This document shows, in pieces, positions 15,890-23,244 of a stretch of DNA of 26,935 nt. The notes under the pieces were generated by a model that did not search any database, was not told the origin of the DNA, and saw only the letters and a list, made by a program, of their open reading frames with translations. The translations under genes and the position numbers were made by a program. The stretch's first letter is position 1, and each line of letters opens with the position of its first letter. This DNA comes from Oscillospiraceae bacterium. Lineage in GTDB: Bacteria > Bacillota > Clostridia > Oscillospirales > Oscillospiraceae. Location of the stretch: positions 1 through 26,935 of the forward strand of contig JAHHRQ010000020.1 of the NCBI GenBank assembly GCA_020025715.1, in the 5' to 3' direction.

Positions 15890-15921
15890 AAAACGGAGGG
15901 ATTTCCCTCCGTTTTGTTTTT
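15890..15921. terminator. Bidirectional terminator between xre and the tyrosine phosphatase gene
   Basis: CGGAGGG (15894-15900) pairs with CCCTCCG (15905-15911). A-rich sequence on the left and GTTTTGTTTTTT on the right flank the stem. It separates two convergent genes ending at 15889 and 15922. Confidence 0.88.
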
Positions 15922-16383
15922 TTATAAAGATTTTCTAAGCTCATTTAAAAGACCGGTGCAGCCTTCGTTTATATCGTTCCATGTGGTTTCAAAGTCTCTG
16001 GTGTACCATGGGTCTGCCACCGAATCATGGGGACGGCCTGCGTATTCCAGAAGATTGTGGATTTTGCCCTCAGGGTCGCCGCCGCAGATGCGGTTCATGT
16101 GGTACATGTTTTCCTCGTCCATGCCTATTAAAAGGTCATAATATTTATAGTCGCCTTTGTTCATGAGCCTTGCTCTTTTGCCGGAGCAGTCTATGCCGTG
16201 GCGCTCAAGCACCTTGCGGGAGGGCGGGTAAACAGGATTTCCGATTTCATCGGTATGAGTGGCTGCGGAGGCAATTTCAAAAGCACTCTCGAAGCCCTCT
16301 TTTTTAACCAGATCCTTCATAAAAAATTCGGCGCTGGGGCTGCGGCAGATGTTGCCGTGGCATACAAAAAGTATTTTTATCAT
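15922..16383 (-). CDS. Low-molecular-weight protein-tyrosine phosphatase
   Basis: This small cytoplasmic phosphatase removes phosphate from protein tyrosines. In many bacteria such enzymes counter tyrosine kinases that control capsule or exopolysaccharide assembly. The CX5R active-site loop is at residues 8-14 (VCHGNICRSPSAE), and the general-acid aspartate lies in DPWYTRDF near the C-terminus. I chose the ATG at 16383 (153 aa), because AAGGA is six bases upstream. A TTG six bases earlier would abut that site. It is the last gene of the glycan operon but lies behind a terminator-like hairpin (16395-16429). No tyrosine kinase gene is visible in the window. Some homologues act as arginine phosphatases, which cannot be excluded. 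Confidence 0.92.
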   Translation of the reverse strand: MIKILFVCHGNICRSPSAEFFMKDLVKKEGFESAFEIASAATHTDEIGNPVYPPSRKVLERHGIDCSGKRARLMNKGDYKYYDLLIGMDEENMYHMNRICGGDPEGKIHNLLEYAGRPHDSVADPWYTRDFETTWNDINEGCTGLLNELRKSL

Positions 16384-16394
16384 ATTCAATCCTT

Positions 16395-16429
16395 AAAAAA
16401 TCCCCTGAATTTTAATTTCAGGGGATTTT
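16395..16429 (-). terminator. Internal terminator between the DegT and tyrosine phosphatase genes
   Basis: TCCCCTGAA (16401-16409) pairs with TTCAGGGGA (16417-16425), with a seven-base loop. On the minus strand the stem ends in a T6 run. The phosphatase ribosome binding site begins right after the T-run, leaving no room for a separate promoter downstream of the hairpin. Confidence 0.85.
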
Positions 16430-16431
16430 CC

Positions 16432-17532
16432 TTATCCTAAAATTATATCACATATCCGGTCTATGTCTTCTATTGCAAGGTCTGCATACAGAGGCAGAGT
16501 TAAAACTCTGTCGGCAATATGCTTTGCAACGGGAGTTTTCGCGGAGTCAAAGCCGGGCTTTCCGGCGTAGCAGTCAAAGTCGTTGGTGAGGGGGTAGAAG
16601 TACTTTCTTGCGATTATGTTCTGCTCTGCCAGACGGGAATAAACCTCGTCTCTTGTGTATTTGTAGCCCTCAAAGACTACGGGGAAGTAGGCGTAGTTGG
16701 ATTTTACGCCATCCTGCACGGGGTTGAGCTGTATGCCCTCTACGCCGTTGAGGCGGGACATGTAGTGCTCAAAGCAGATGCGGCGCTTTTCGATTTCACC
16801 GTCCAGATGCCGCAGATTGCACACGCCCATTGCGGCGCAGAACTCGTTCATCTTGGCGTTGCCGCCTACAAAGGGCACTTCCTCAGGGCCGTGGATGCCG
16901 AAGTTTTTAAGGTCGTTGAGACGCTCTGAAAGCTCCTCATTGCGGTAGCAGATTGCGCCGCCCTCAATGGTGTGGAAAACTTTTGTGGCGTGGAAGGAGA
17001 ACATGGCGGCATCACCGAAGTTTGCGGCGCTGACACCGTTTTTGGTAACACCGAATGCGTGAGCAGCATCGTAAATTACCTTTAAGCCGTGTCTTTTTGC
17101 AATCTCCTCTATCTTTTCCACATTGCACAGGTTGCCGTAAACATGAACGGGGATAATGGCAGAGGTTTTCTCGGTTATGAGAGCCTCAATCTTATCTGCA
17201 TCCATGGTGTAATCAACCGGATTTATATCGCAGAAAACAGGGGTGCAGCCACAGCGGACTATGGCATGAGTGGTGGAGGCAAAGGTGAAGGGGGTAGTGA
17301 TAATCTCACCCTTAAGCTCGAAAGCCTTTATCACATTTTCCAGTGCCAGATGGCCGTTGGTAAAGAGGGTGACATTGGGAGTGCCGAGATAATCCTTTAT
17401 CCCGCTTTCCAAAGCCTTGTGCTTTGTTCCCATATTGGTGAGCCAGTGGCTGGACCATATATCCTTTATCTCCTCGCAATACTCCTCAAAAGAAGGCATT
17501 GAGGAACGGGTCACGTTTATAATTTCTGACAT
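16432..17532 (-). CDS. DegT/DnrJ/EryC1/StrS-family sugar aminotransferase
   Basis: These PLP enzymes transfer an amino group from glutamate or glutamine to a nucleotide-linked keto sugar. Family motifs are complete: LFTNGHLAL near residues 56-64, TTPFTFASTTHA (79-90), CDINP, the PLP-ring partner D155 in IYDAAHAFG, and the Schiff-base lysine K184 in FSFHATKVFH followed by EGGAI. At 366 residues it is full length. The ATG has GGGAGG seven bases upstream. It is fifth in the glycan operon, next to a second, more divergent PLP protein. The exact sugar is unknown. A few relatives act as dehydratases, but the lysine argues for transamination. Confidence 0.92.
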   Translation of the reverse strand: MSEIINVTRSSMPSFEEYCEEIKDIWSSHWLTNMGTKHKALESGIKDYLGTPNVTLFTNGHLALENVIKAFELKGEIITTPFTFASTTHAIVRCGCTPVFCDINPVDYTMDADKIEALITEKTSAIIPVHVYGNLCNVEKIEEIAKRHGLKVIYDAAHAFGVTKNGVSAANFGDAAMFSFHATKVFHTIEGGAICYRNEELSERLNDLKNFGIHGPEEVPFVGGNAKMNEFCAAMGVCNLRHLDGEIEKRRICFEHYMSRLNGVEGIQLNPVQDGVKSNYAYFPVVFEGYKYTRDEVYSRLAEQNIIARKYFYPLTNDFDCYAGKPGFDSAKTPVAKHIADRVLTLPLYADLAIEDIDRICDIILG

Positions 17533-17580
17533 TTTAAAACCTCCCGACTATACCGATCTAACGGCTTACACGGTAAAAAT

Positions 17581-18516
17581 TTATTTAAAAAAGCTTATTA
17601 TTCTGTCCATGTCCTCTGTATTATAGCGCTGGTCACAGGGCAGCGGCAGAACATTATAAGCAAGCTCATACTCTAAAGAGTCCTTCTCTGCCTCATTTAA
17701 AACATTGGGCCAGAGAATAGGGACAAAGATTTTGTTTTCTATCAGCTTTTTCCTGTATTCTGCACCGTTCCGGAGCATCAGAGGGTAGGCAAATGCCCCC
17801 TCAACAGGATGCACATCCAAGAGATTTAAGTCTTTAAGATGGCTGTGCAGATAGAGGTAATTTTCGCTGCGCTTATTTTTTACGCTCTCATAATCTATGC
17901 CCCGCAGCAGATTTTCAGTCAGGGCAGACATGCGTTTTATGCCTTGAGTGCTGAAATAATCGTTATTACAGCTTGCGTCGGCGTAAAATTCACCGGCGCT
18001 TTTTTCAAAGCGGCCAAGAACGAAGTTCATGCGCTCGTAGGAAATGTCTGTGGGAAGCTCCCTTTCCGGGGCGTCGGTATAGAGAAAACCGCCGTCAGGC
18101 ACGCCGAAAAATTTACGGCAGGTGTAGAGAGTGTCAATGCCTTTAAGGGGCATTTTAAAATATGCCTGTGCGTTATCCACAATCATGTTGGGGTATTTTT
18201 CGTGCAGCCCGACAAGCTGCGGAAAACCCAGCTGACCGTAAAAATCAGTGACGTAAAGCCATTCGCCTTCGCTGAGATTTAAATCTCTCGGCATGAAATC
18301 TGCCCCTATGCGGTAGTAGCTTATCTCAGCTCCTGCCTTAAGACAGCTTTCCCGCACCACATCGCAGAGAAAAACAGGCAGGGCTATTTTTTTAATCTGT
18401 TTCTGCTCCAGCAGGTATTCTATACACGCTCTGCCGCAGCTGAGGGGCAGGGCTTTATCGTGGAGCAGGGAGCCGGAAAACCTCTCCAGCTCAAAATATC
18501 CGCCTATCTCTTTCAT
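17581..18516 (-). CDS. Divergent DegT-like PLP-dependent protein
   Basis: I recognise this only as a distant member of the fold-type I PLP family. Its 311 residues show counterparts of DegT motifs in order: LSCGRACIEYLL (residues 25-36) in place of the TNGT region, LPVFLCDVV for the PxTF loop, VDNAQAYF with D114 for the PLP-ring contact, and TCRKFFGVPDGGFLYT with K135 as the likely Schiff-base lysine ahead of the GG turn. It is shorter than the canonical neighbour by about 55 residues, and its C-terminal part is poorly matched. The ATG is five bases after GAGAGG. It is fourth in the glycan operon, between the ATP-grasp and DegT genes. It could be a second aminotransferase or a partner of the neighbouring one. 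No function is assigned. Confidence 0.75.
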   Translation of the reverse strand: MKEIGGYFELERFSGSLLHDKALPLSCGRACIEYLLEQKQIKKIALPVFLCDVVRESCLKAGAEISYYRIGADFMPRDLNLSEGEWLYVTDFYGQLGFPQLVGLHEKYPNMIVDNAQAYFKMPLKGIDTLYTCRKFFGVPDGGFLYTDAPERELPTDISYERMNFVLGRFEKSAGEFYADASCNNDYFSTQGIKRMSALTENLLRGIDYESVKNKRSENYLYLHSHLKDLNLLDVHPVEGAFAYPLMLRNGAEYRKKLIENKIFVPILWPNVLNEAEKDSLEYELAYNVLPLPCDQRYNTEDMDRIISFFK

Positions 18517-18527
18517 ATGTACCTCTC

Positions 18528-19727
18528 TCAGTCCACAAGGACTTTAAGCCAGCTGCCAAGGTCGGCCATTCGTCTGTCTCGCTCCTCACGGGAGGGGAAG
18601 TTCATAACCAGAGTGCCTATGGTTTTGTTTGCGCCGGTGAATTCCTCCACCTCGTCCCCGTCCTTAAACCACAGGTCCTTTTCCACCACATAGGGCAAAA
18701 GCTCGGGGGCAATGCTGAGGCCTCTGAACTTGCCGGACTTATAGCTGTGGAGCACAACCTGTGCCCAGCTGCCCTTATATTCAGGCTCGGAAAGTTCATC
18801 AAGAGGCATACCCACAGCGGCTTTCACCGCGTTTCTTATAAGGTTCTGACCGGTGACGTAATTTAACATCTCGCACAGTCTGTTTCCACCGCCTCTGGGG
18901 GAAACCTCCATAATATATGCCTTGCCGTCAACGCCCTCGCGACACTCAACGTTATAAACAGAGGTTTTCATGTTGAGAAGTTTCAGAAGTCTCTGAAGCT
19001 CGCTTTGAAGTTCCTGCATATGCTCCTCAGACATGGAGGAGGGCCAGGTGAAGCCTGCGGGAGCGTAGGGGTTATCGGCGTTTTTATCAAAATACTGGGA
19101 ATTAAAGGAGCAGAAGCGAAGCTCTCCGTCTACGCTGAAACAGTCGGTATCGGAGGAAAAGCCGTGCTGAAGGATAAAGTCCTCAACAATTATTCTGCCG
19201 TGTATGGAATTTGCCATGGCGTACTCTGCGGCGGCTCTGAAATTATCAAAGCTGTCCACACGGCTTACGCCCTTGCTGCCGGCAGAGTCAACAGGCTTTA
19301 CAATTACAGGGTAAGTATAGCCCTCTGCATCGGAAACTGCCTTTTCAATATCAGTATAGTCTCTGAATGTGGGAACAGTAAAGCCGTTATCTCTTAAAAA
19401 TGTGCGGAAACGGTTTTTGTTCTGCAAAATCTCAACGGATTCATAAGGGCCGCAGTTGGGAAGACCCAGCTTTTCGGCAACGTATGCGGCGGTGGTAACG
19501 CCGGGGTCGCAGGCAAAGGACATTATACCGTCAATTTTAAGCTCCTTTGCAAGCTCAAGAACCTTATCTTTTTCAATTATGCTCACGTTGCGGTATTCAT
19601 CGGAATACTTGTGGGCAATGTTATCGGGCAGGTAGTCACAGGTGATTGTGTAAAGCCCCAGAGCCTTTGCCTCCTTGATTACAGGCAGAAGGTAGCGGGA
19701 ACCGCCCAGAAGAAGTATCTTTTTCAT
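18528..19727 (-). CDS. ATP-grasp domain ligase
   Basis: ATP-grasp enzymes use ATP to form an acyl-phosphate and then an amide or similar bond. The 399-residue protein has an N-terminal Rossmann-like preATP domain (KKILLLGGSRYLLPVI), the ATP-binding VIVKPVDSAGSKGV at residues 141-154 with K144, and the metal-binding MEVSPRGGGNR at 273-283 (E274, N282). It resembles the carbamoyl-phosphate-synthase/L-amino-acid-ligase branch rather than DdlA. The ATG is one base past the flippase stop, with GGAGAA inside that gene. Placed between a flippase and two PLP enzymes, it may ligate an amino acid or other carboxylate to an amino sugar. That substrate is inference. Confidence 0.85.
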   Translation of the reverse strand: MKKILLLGGSRYLLPVIKEAKALGLYTITCDYLPDNIAHKYSDEYRNVSIIEKDKVLELAKELKIDGIMSFACDPGVTTAAYVAEKLGLPNCGPYESVEILQNKNRFRTFLRDNGFTVPTFRDYTDIEKAVSDAEGYTYPVIVKPVDSAGSKGVSRVDSFDNFRAAAEYAMANSIHGRIIVEDFILQHGFSSDTDCFSVDGELRFCSFNSQYFDKNADNPYAPAGFTWPSSMSEEHMQELQSELQRLLKLLNMKTSVYNVECREGVDGKAYIMEVSPRGGGNRLCEMLNYVTGQNLIRNAVKAAVGMPLDELSEPEYKGSWAQVVLHSYKSGKFRGLSIAPELLPYVVEKDLWFKDGDEVEEFTGANKTIGTLVMNFPSREERDRRMADLGSWLKVLVD

Positions 19728-21179
19728 TTAAGCATTCTCCTTTCTGTTGGAAAAAAGCTTCTTTGCTATGGAGAGAATATACCGGAAGCTGTCCACTTTA
19801 AAGAGTATTGAAAGTCCGGCGTAGATTAAAACGCCCAGAATTATCTGAATTACAAGAGTGAGAATATCGTTTAAACCAAGCTTCAAAACCATGCTTACGC
19901 AAAAGCCCATGAATGCAGACAGCAGAATAGAGGGGGTCATATCCTTTACCTGCTGGAGATAGTTATATTCAAGGAGCTTACGGTTAGGCCATGCGTTAAT
20001 GAGCTGGGACAAAAGGCCGGAGCAAAGCTGACCTAAAGCCATTGCAAACACGCCGTAGCGCATGGTGAAAAGCAGAACCAGAGTTTCAAGAGCTTTCTTT
20101 ATGATTTCAAGCTTTAAGAACACGTCGCTGCGGCCCATAGCCTTTATGGCGTTGAGGTTTGCGGTGTGCAGGGGATAAAATGCGTAAACTACGCAGAAAA
20201 CCTGCAAAAAGGGAACACAGGGCAGCCATTTGTCGGTTAAAAGCAGCCGCACGATAGGTTCTGCACAGGCGGCAAGACCTGCCATGAGAGGCATCATAAT
20301 GTAGGAGCTTATTTTAATAGCCCGTCTTGTCATGTCCCGAACCTGAGTTTTATGGTCCTGCTCGGAGGAGAGGACGGGGAGAAGCACACTGTCAATAGAG
20401 TAGTTTATGTTCTCCACAATAAGGTTAGGCATGGAGTTTCCGCGCTCGAAGAAAGCAAGGTCGGAATTGGAATATTTAACGCCTATTACAAGGGGGTAAA
20501 TTTTAAGATAAACGGTATCAAGCAATGAGGAGGCCAGAAGCTTCCAGCCGTAGGACAAAAGACCTTTGAGACGCTTGAAAGAAAACATCTTTTTAGGCTT
20601 CCAGCCCACGGTGAGCCAGAGGATTACGGTGTTTACGGTGACGTTTGAAAGCTGCTGGAATACCAGTGCCCACACACCGAAGCCCATGTATGCCATGGAA
20701 ATACCGAGAACGGCGGAAAAGAGAGTTCCGCCCAGAGTTGCAAAGAAGAAGCGCTTAAATTGCAGAGTCTTTGAAACATAGGCCTGCTGCACGTTCTTAA
20801 CCCCTGCCACAACCACCGTAAGACCCAGCACCCGCATAACAGGGGTAAGGCCCGGCTCGTTATAAAGCCTTGAAATGGTGGGGGCGAGGAAAAACAGCGC
20901 CAGATACAGCACAAGGCAGAAGCTTACATTAAAATAGAATACAGATGAAAAGTCCAGATCATCGGGGTTCTTTTTCTGTATAAGTGCGTTAGCCATACCA
21001 CTGTCCACAAAAACAAGGAGAATGGAGGTTATAACAGCCACCTTGCTTGTAAGGCCGTAAAGCTCAGGCTCTAAAATTCGCGCAAGAACGATTGTGACTA
21101 TAAAGGACACAACCTGAGCGCCGCAGCGCTCAAAAAAACGCCAGAAAAGATTGGAAAAGACTTTAAGTTTATTATCCAT
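19728..21179 (-). CDS. Polysaccharide flippase (Wzx/MOP superfamily)
   Basis: This integral membrane protein of 483 residues has about 12-14 hydrophobic segments and the N-terminal LFWRFFERCGAQVVSF and LARILEPELYG signatures of the WzxC-like polysaccharide transporters. It is predicted to move a lipid-linked sugar unit across the cytoplasmic membrane. The ATG at 21179 is preceded by GGAGATTTTTA. It is second in the operon, 35 bases after the glycosyltransferase and directly abutting the ATP-grasp gene. A recognisable Wzy polymerase is absent from the cluster, so the flipped product may be a single unit or may be polymerised by an enzyme encoded elsewhere. Confidence 0.92.
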   Translation of the reverse strand: MDNKLKVFSNLFWRFFERCGAQVVSFIVTIVLARILEPELYGLTSKVAVITSILLVFVDSGMANALIQKKNPDDLDFSSVFYFNVSFCLVLYLALFFLAPTISRLYNEPGLTPVMRVLGLTVVVAGVKNVQQAYVSKTLQFKRFFFATLGGTLFSAVLGISMAYMGFGVWALVFQQLSNVTVNTVILWLTVGWKPKKMFSFKRLKGLLSYGWKLLASSLLDTVYLKIYPLVIGVKYSNSDLAFFERGNSMPNLIVENINYSIDSVLLPVLSSEQDHKTQVRDMTRRAIKISSYIMMPLMAGLAACAEPIVRLLLTDKWLPCVPFLQVFCVVYAFYPLHTANLNAIKAMGRSDVFLKLEIIKKALETLVLLFTMRYGVFAMALGQLCSGLLSQLINAWPNRKLLEYNYLQQVKDMTPSILLSAFMGFCVSMVLKLGLNDILTLVIQIILGVLIYAGLSILFKVDSFRYILSIAKKLFSNRKENA

Positions 21180-21214
21180 TAAAAATCTCCGTAAAATTTA
21201 AAGAAAAATGGGGT

Positions 21215-22195
21215 TTATTCCTCGTATCCCCGCTTTTCTCTGTATTTTGCGTGAAGTTTGGGGAACAGTCGTTTAAGTGTGATTTTGAGCTTGTAGGAAG
21301 GACTCTGACGCTTATAAATCTCTCTGTAAGGGGGCTTCACCATTTCGTCAACCTTGCCCTCAATAAAGAGCAGCTCATATTCTCTTTCCAGAATTTCATG
21401 CTCCACGGCGGGGAGCTGCTGGGGGGTAACGTGAGCCTTTAAGAGAGTGAGCATTTCTTTTTCGCCTACAATAAAGCGGCGCAGCTTTTTATACTGGCTT
21501 GTAAGCTTGGAACTCCATGAACCGGGATTGCTGCACAGTCTGTAAACAGACATTTCCTCGTCAATAAAACGAATGGGGCCGTCCAGCAGCAGGCGCAGAG
21601 CGTCGGGATAGTCGCTGAATCCGTAGGAGCAGGAAATGAAATAGAAGTCCTTATGGTCGGCAATTATATCCTTTTTTGCCAGCAGAGAGCTGGTGTGGTA
21701 AGCATGGCTCATGCCCTTCACCGCATCCTCAAGGAAAATGTCGTGGTCACCCTGACGGGGGATAAAGGGATGGTCGGAGGTGGTGCCGCTGCAATCGTGC
21801 ACAACAGAGTTATGCACACATGCGCTGTATTCCGGATGAGCCTCCATAAAATCCACCTGCTTTTGCAGCTTTAAGGGGTCGGTCCAGTAATCGTCACCCT
21901 CGCAGAAGGCCACATATTTGCCTCTGGCATTGGGGTAGAAAAATTCGTCATAAACGTCCTTATGGAGAGAATAGAGGTTAATTTCCTGATAGAAGGGACG
22001 GATAATATCCGGATACTTTTCGGCGTACTCCCGGATTATAGCGGCTGTATTGTCGGTAGATTTATCGTCATTTATAAGAACCTCAAAGCCGAAATCGGTT
22101 TTCTGGCTCACAAAGCCGTCCAAAGCACTGCGAATATATTCCTCGTGATTAAAGGCGGCGCACATGACCGTGACAAGACAGTCTCTACTACTCAT
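21215..22195 (-). CDS. Family 2 glycosyltransferase
   Basis: This GT-A-fold enzyme transfers a sugar from a nucleotide donor, probably to a lipid-linked acceptor at the inner membrane face. GT2 hallmarks are the start TVMCAAFNHEEYI, NDDKSTDNT and the metal-site stretch CEGDDYWTDP. No membrane helix is evident. I favour the ATG at 22195 (326 aa), which follows GGAGGG by ten bases. An in-frame ATG at 22213 overlaps that site, has none of its own, and lies only about ten bases from the predicted transcription start. It is the first gene of the glycan operon. Donor and acceptor are unknown. Confidence 0.92.
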   Translation of the reverse strand: MSSRDCLVTVMCAAFNHEEYIRSALDGFVSQKTDFGFEVLINDDKSTDNTAAIIREYAEKYPDIIRPFYQEINLYSLHKDVYDEFFYPNARGKYVAFCEGDDYWTDPLKLQKQVDFMEAHPEYSACVHNSVVHDCSGTTSDHPFIPRQGDHDIFLEDAVKGMSHAYHTSSLLAKKDIIADHKDFYFISCSYGFSDYPDALRLLLDGPIRFIDEEMSVYRLCSNPGSWSSKLTSQYKKLRRFIVGEKEMLTLLKAHVTPQQLPAVEHEILEREYELLFIEGKVDEMVKPPYREIYKRQSPSYKLKITLKRLFPKLHAKYREKRGYEE

Positions 22196-22229
22196 ATTTT
22201 CTAAGCCCTCCATAAAATTTAGTCATAAC

Positions 22230-22258
22230 ATTATACTACCAAAGCCATAAGAATTCAA
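22230..22258 (-). promoter_or_regulatory. Promoter of the glycan operon
   Basis: On the minus strand: TTGAAT (22253-22258), a 17-base spacer, then a perfect TATAAT (22230-22235). The predicted start is near 22223, about 28 bases before the glycosyltransferase ATG. It lies just after the psuG terminator, so the operon appears independent of deoD-psuG. Confidence 0.78.
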
Positions 22259-22268
22259 CACATATATA

Positions 22269-22303
22269 GAAAAGCCCTCTCAGGGCCGAGTGCCTGAGAG
22301 GAC
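22269..22303 (-). terminator. deoD-psuG operon terminator
   Basis: CCTCTCAGG (22276-22284) pairs with CCTGAGAGG (22293-22301) around an eight-base loop. On the minus strand it is followed by GCTTTTCTATAT. It ends the salvage transcript ten bases or so after the psuG stop. Confidence 0.85.
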
Positions 22304-22312
22304 TTATAAAAT

Positions 22313-23227
22313 TCAGTTTTCAGCAAGTTCCTTTGCGGTGAGAGCTGCGATCTTAGCGTTATTGAGAACAAGCTTAATGTTGCTCTCAAGGCTGTCGCCG
22401 CCGGTAAGCTCAACCACCTTTGCCAGCAGGAAGGGAGTGGTATCCTTACCGTGGATGCCCTGCTCTTTGCACTCTTTAAGAGCCTGCTCAATGGCAGCGT
22501 CGATAACCTCTTTATCCATGGAGTATTCCTCGGGAATGGGGTTTGTAACCAGCATACCGCCCTTGTAATCAAGGCCGCGCTGAGCACGGAACATGTCGGC
22601 CAGCTCCTTGGGGCTGTCAACACGGTAATCAACGGCAAAGCCGCTCTTTCTGGTGTAGAAGGCGGGAAGCTCCTCAGTGCCGTAGCCTATTACGGGAACA
22701 CCCTTGGTTTCCAGATATTCAAGGGTGAGGCCAAGGTCCAGAATGGATTTTGCACCGGCGCATACAACCATAACAGGAGTCTGAGCCAGCTCTTCAAGGT
22801 CGGCGGAAATGTCCATGGTGGTTTCGGCGCCTCTGTGAACACCGCCTATACCGCCGGTGGCGAAAATTTTAATTCCTGCCATGTGGGCGATAATCATGGT
22901 GGTGGTAACGGTGGTAGCACCGTCAATGCCTCTTGCAACCAGAGCGGGCAGGTCACGGCGGCTTGCCTTGGTGACAGCTCTGCCGGCTTTACCCAGATGC
23001 TCGATCTCCTCGTGGGAAAGACCGGCTTTAAGTCTGCCGCCTATAACGGCGATAGTGGCGGGAACAGCGCCGTTATCACGGACGCACTGTTCTACCATAA
23101 GTGCGGTCTCAACGTTTTTGGGGTAGGGCATACCATGAGAAATTATGGTGCTCTCCAAAGCTACAACAGGTCTGCCTTCGTTAAGAGCCTGCTGTACCTC
23201 GGGGGAAATATCAAGATATTTGTTCAT
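22313..23227 (-). CDS. psuG: Pseudouridine-5'-phosphate glycosidase
   Basis: PsuG reversibly cleaves the C-C bond of pseudouridine 5'-phosphate to uracil and ribose 5-phosphate, recovering uracil from RNA turnover. The 304-residue protein is full length and colinear with the E. coli enzyme. E25 in VALESTI, K87 in VTKASRRD and K160 in AGAKSILD are all offset by six from the catalytic residues I recall there (31, 93, 166), with K160 as the Schiff-base lysine. TGGIGGVHRG and DLEELAQTP are also family segments. AGGAG lies ten bases before the ATG. It is second in an operon with deoD, 17 bases apart. The usual partner kinase psuK is not in the window. Confidence 0.95.
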   Translation of the reverse strand: MNKYLDISPEVQQALNEGRPVVALESTIISHGMPYPKNVETALMVEQCVRDNGAVPATIAVIGGRLKAGLSHEEIEHLGKAGRAVTKASRRDLPALVARGIDGATTVTTTMIIAHMAGIKIFATGGIGGVHRGAETTMDISADLEELAQTPVMVVCAGAKSILDLGLTLEYLETKGVPVIGYGTEELPAFYTRKSGFAVDYRVDSPKELADMFRAQRGLDYKGGMLVTNPIPEEYSMDKEVIDAAIEQALKECKEQGIHGKDTTPFLLAKVVELTGGDSLESNIKLVLNNAKIAALTAKELAEN

Positions 23228-23244
23228 TCTGTTTATACTCCTGT

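Noticed and set aside
22196..22213. An earlier ATG start at 22213 for the glycosyltransferase
   Set aside because: It overlaps the GGAGGG that serves the ATG at 22195, has no ribosome binding site of its own and lies only about ten bases from the predicted transcription start.
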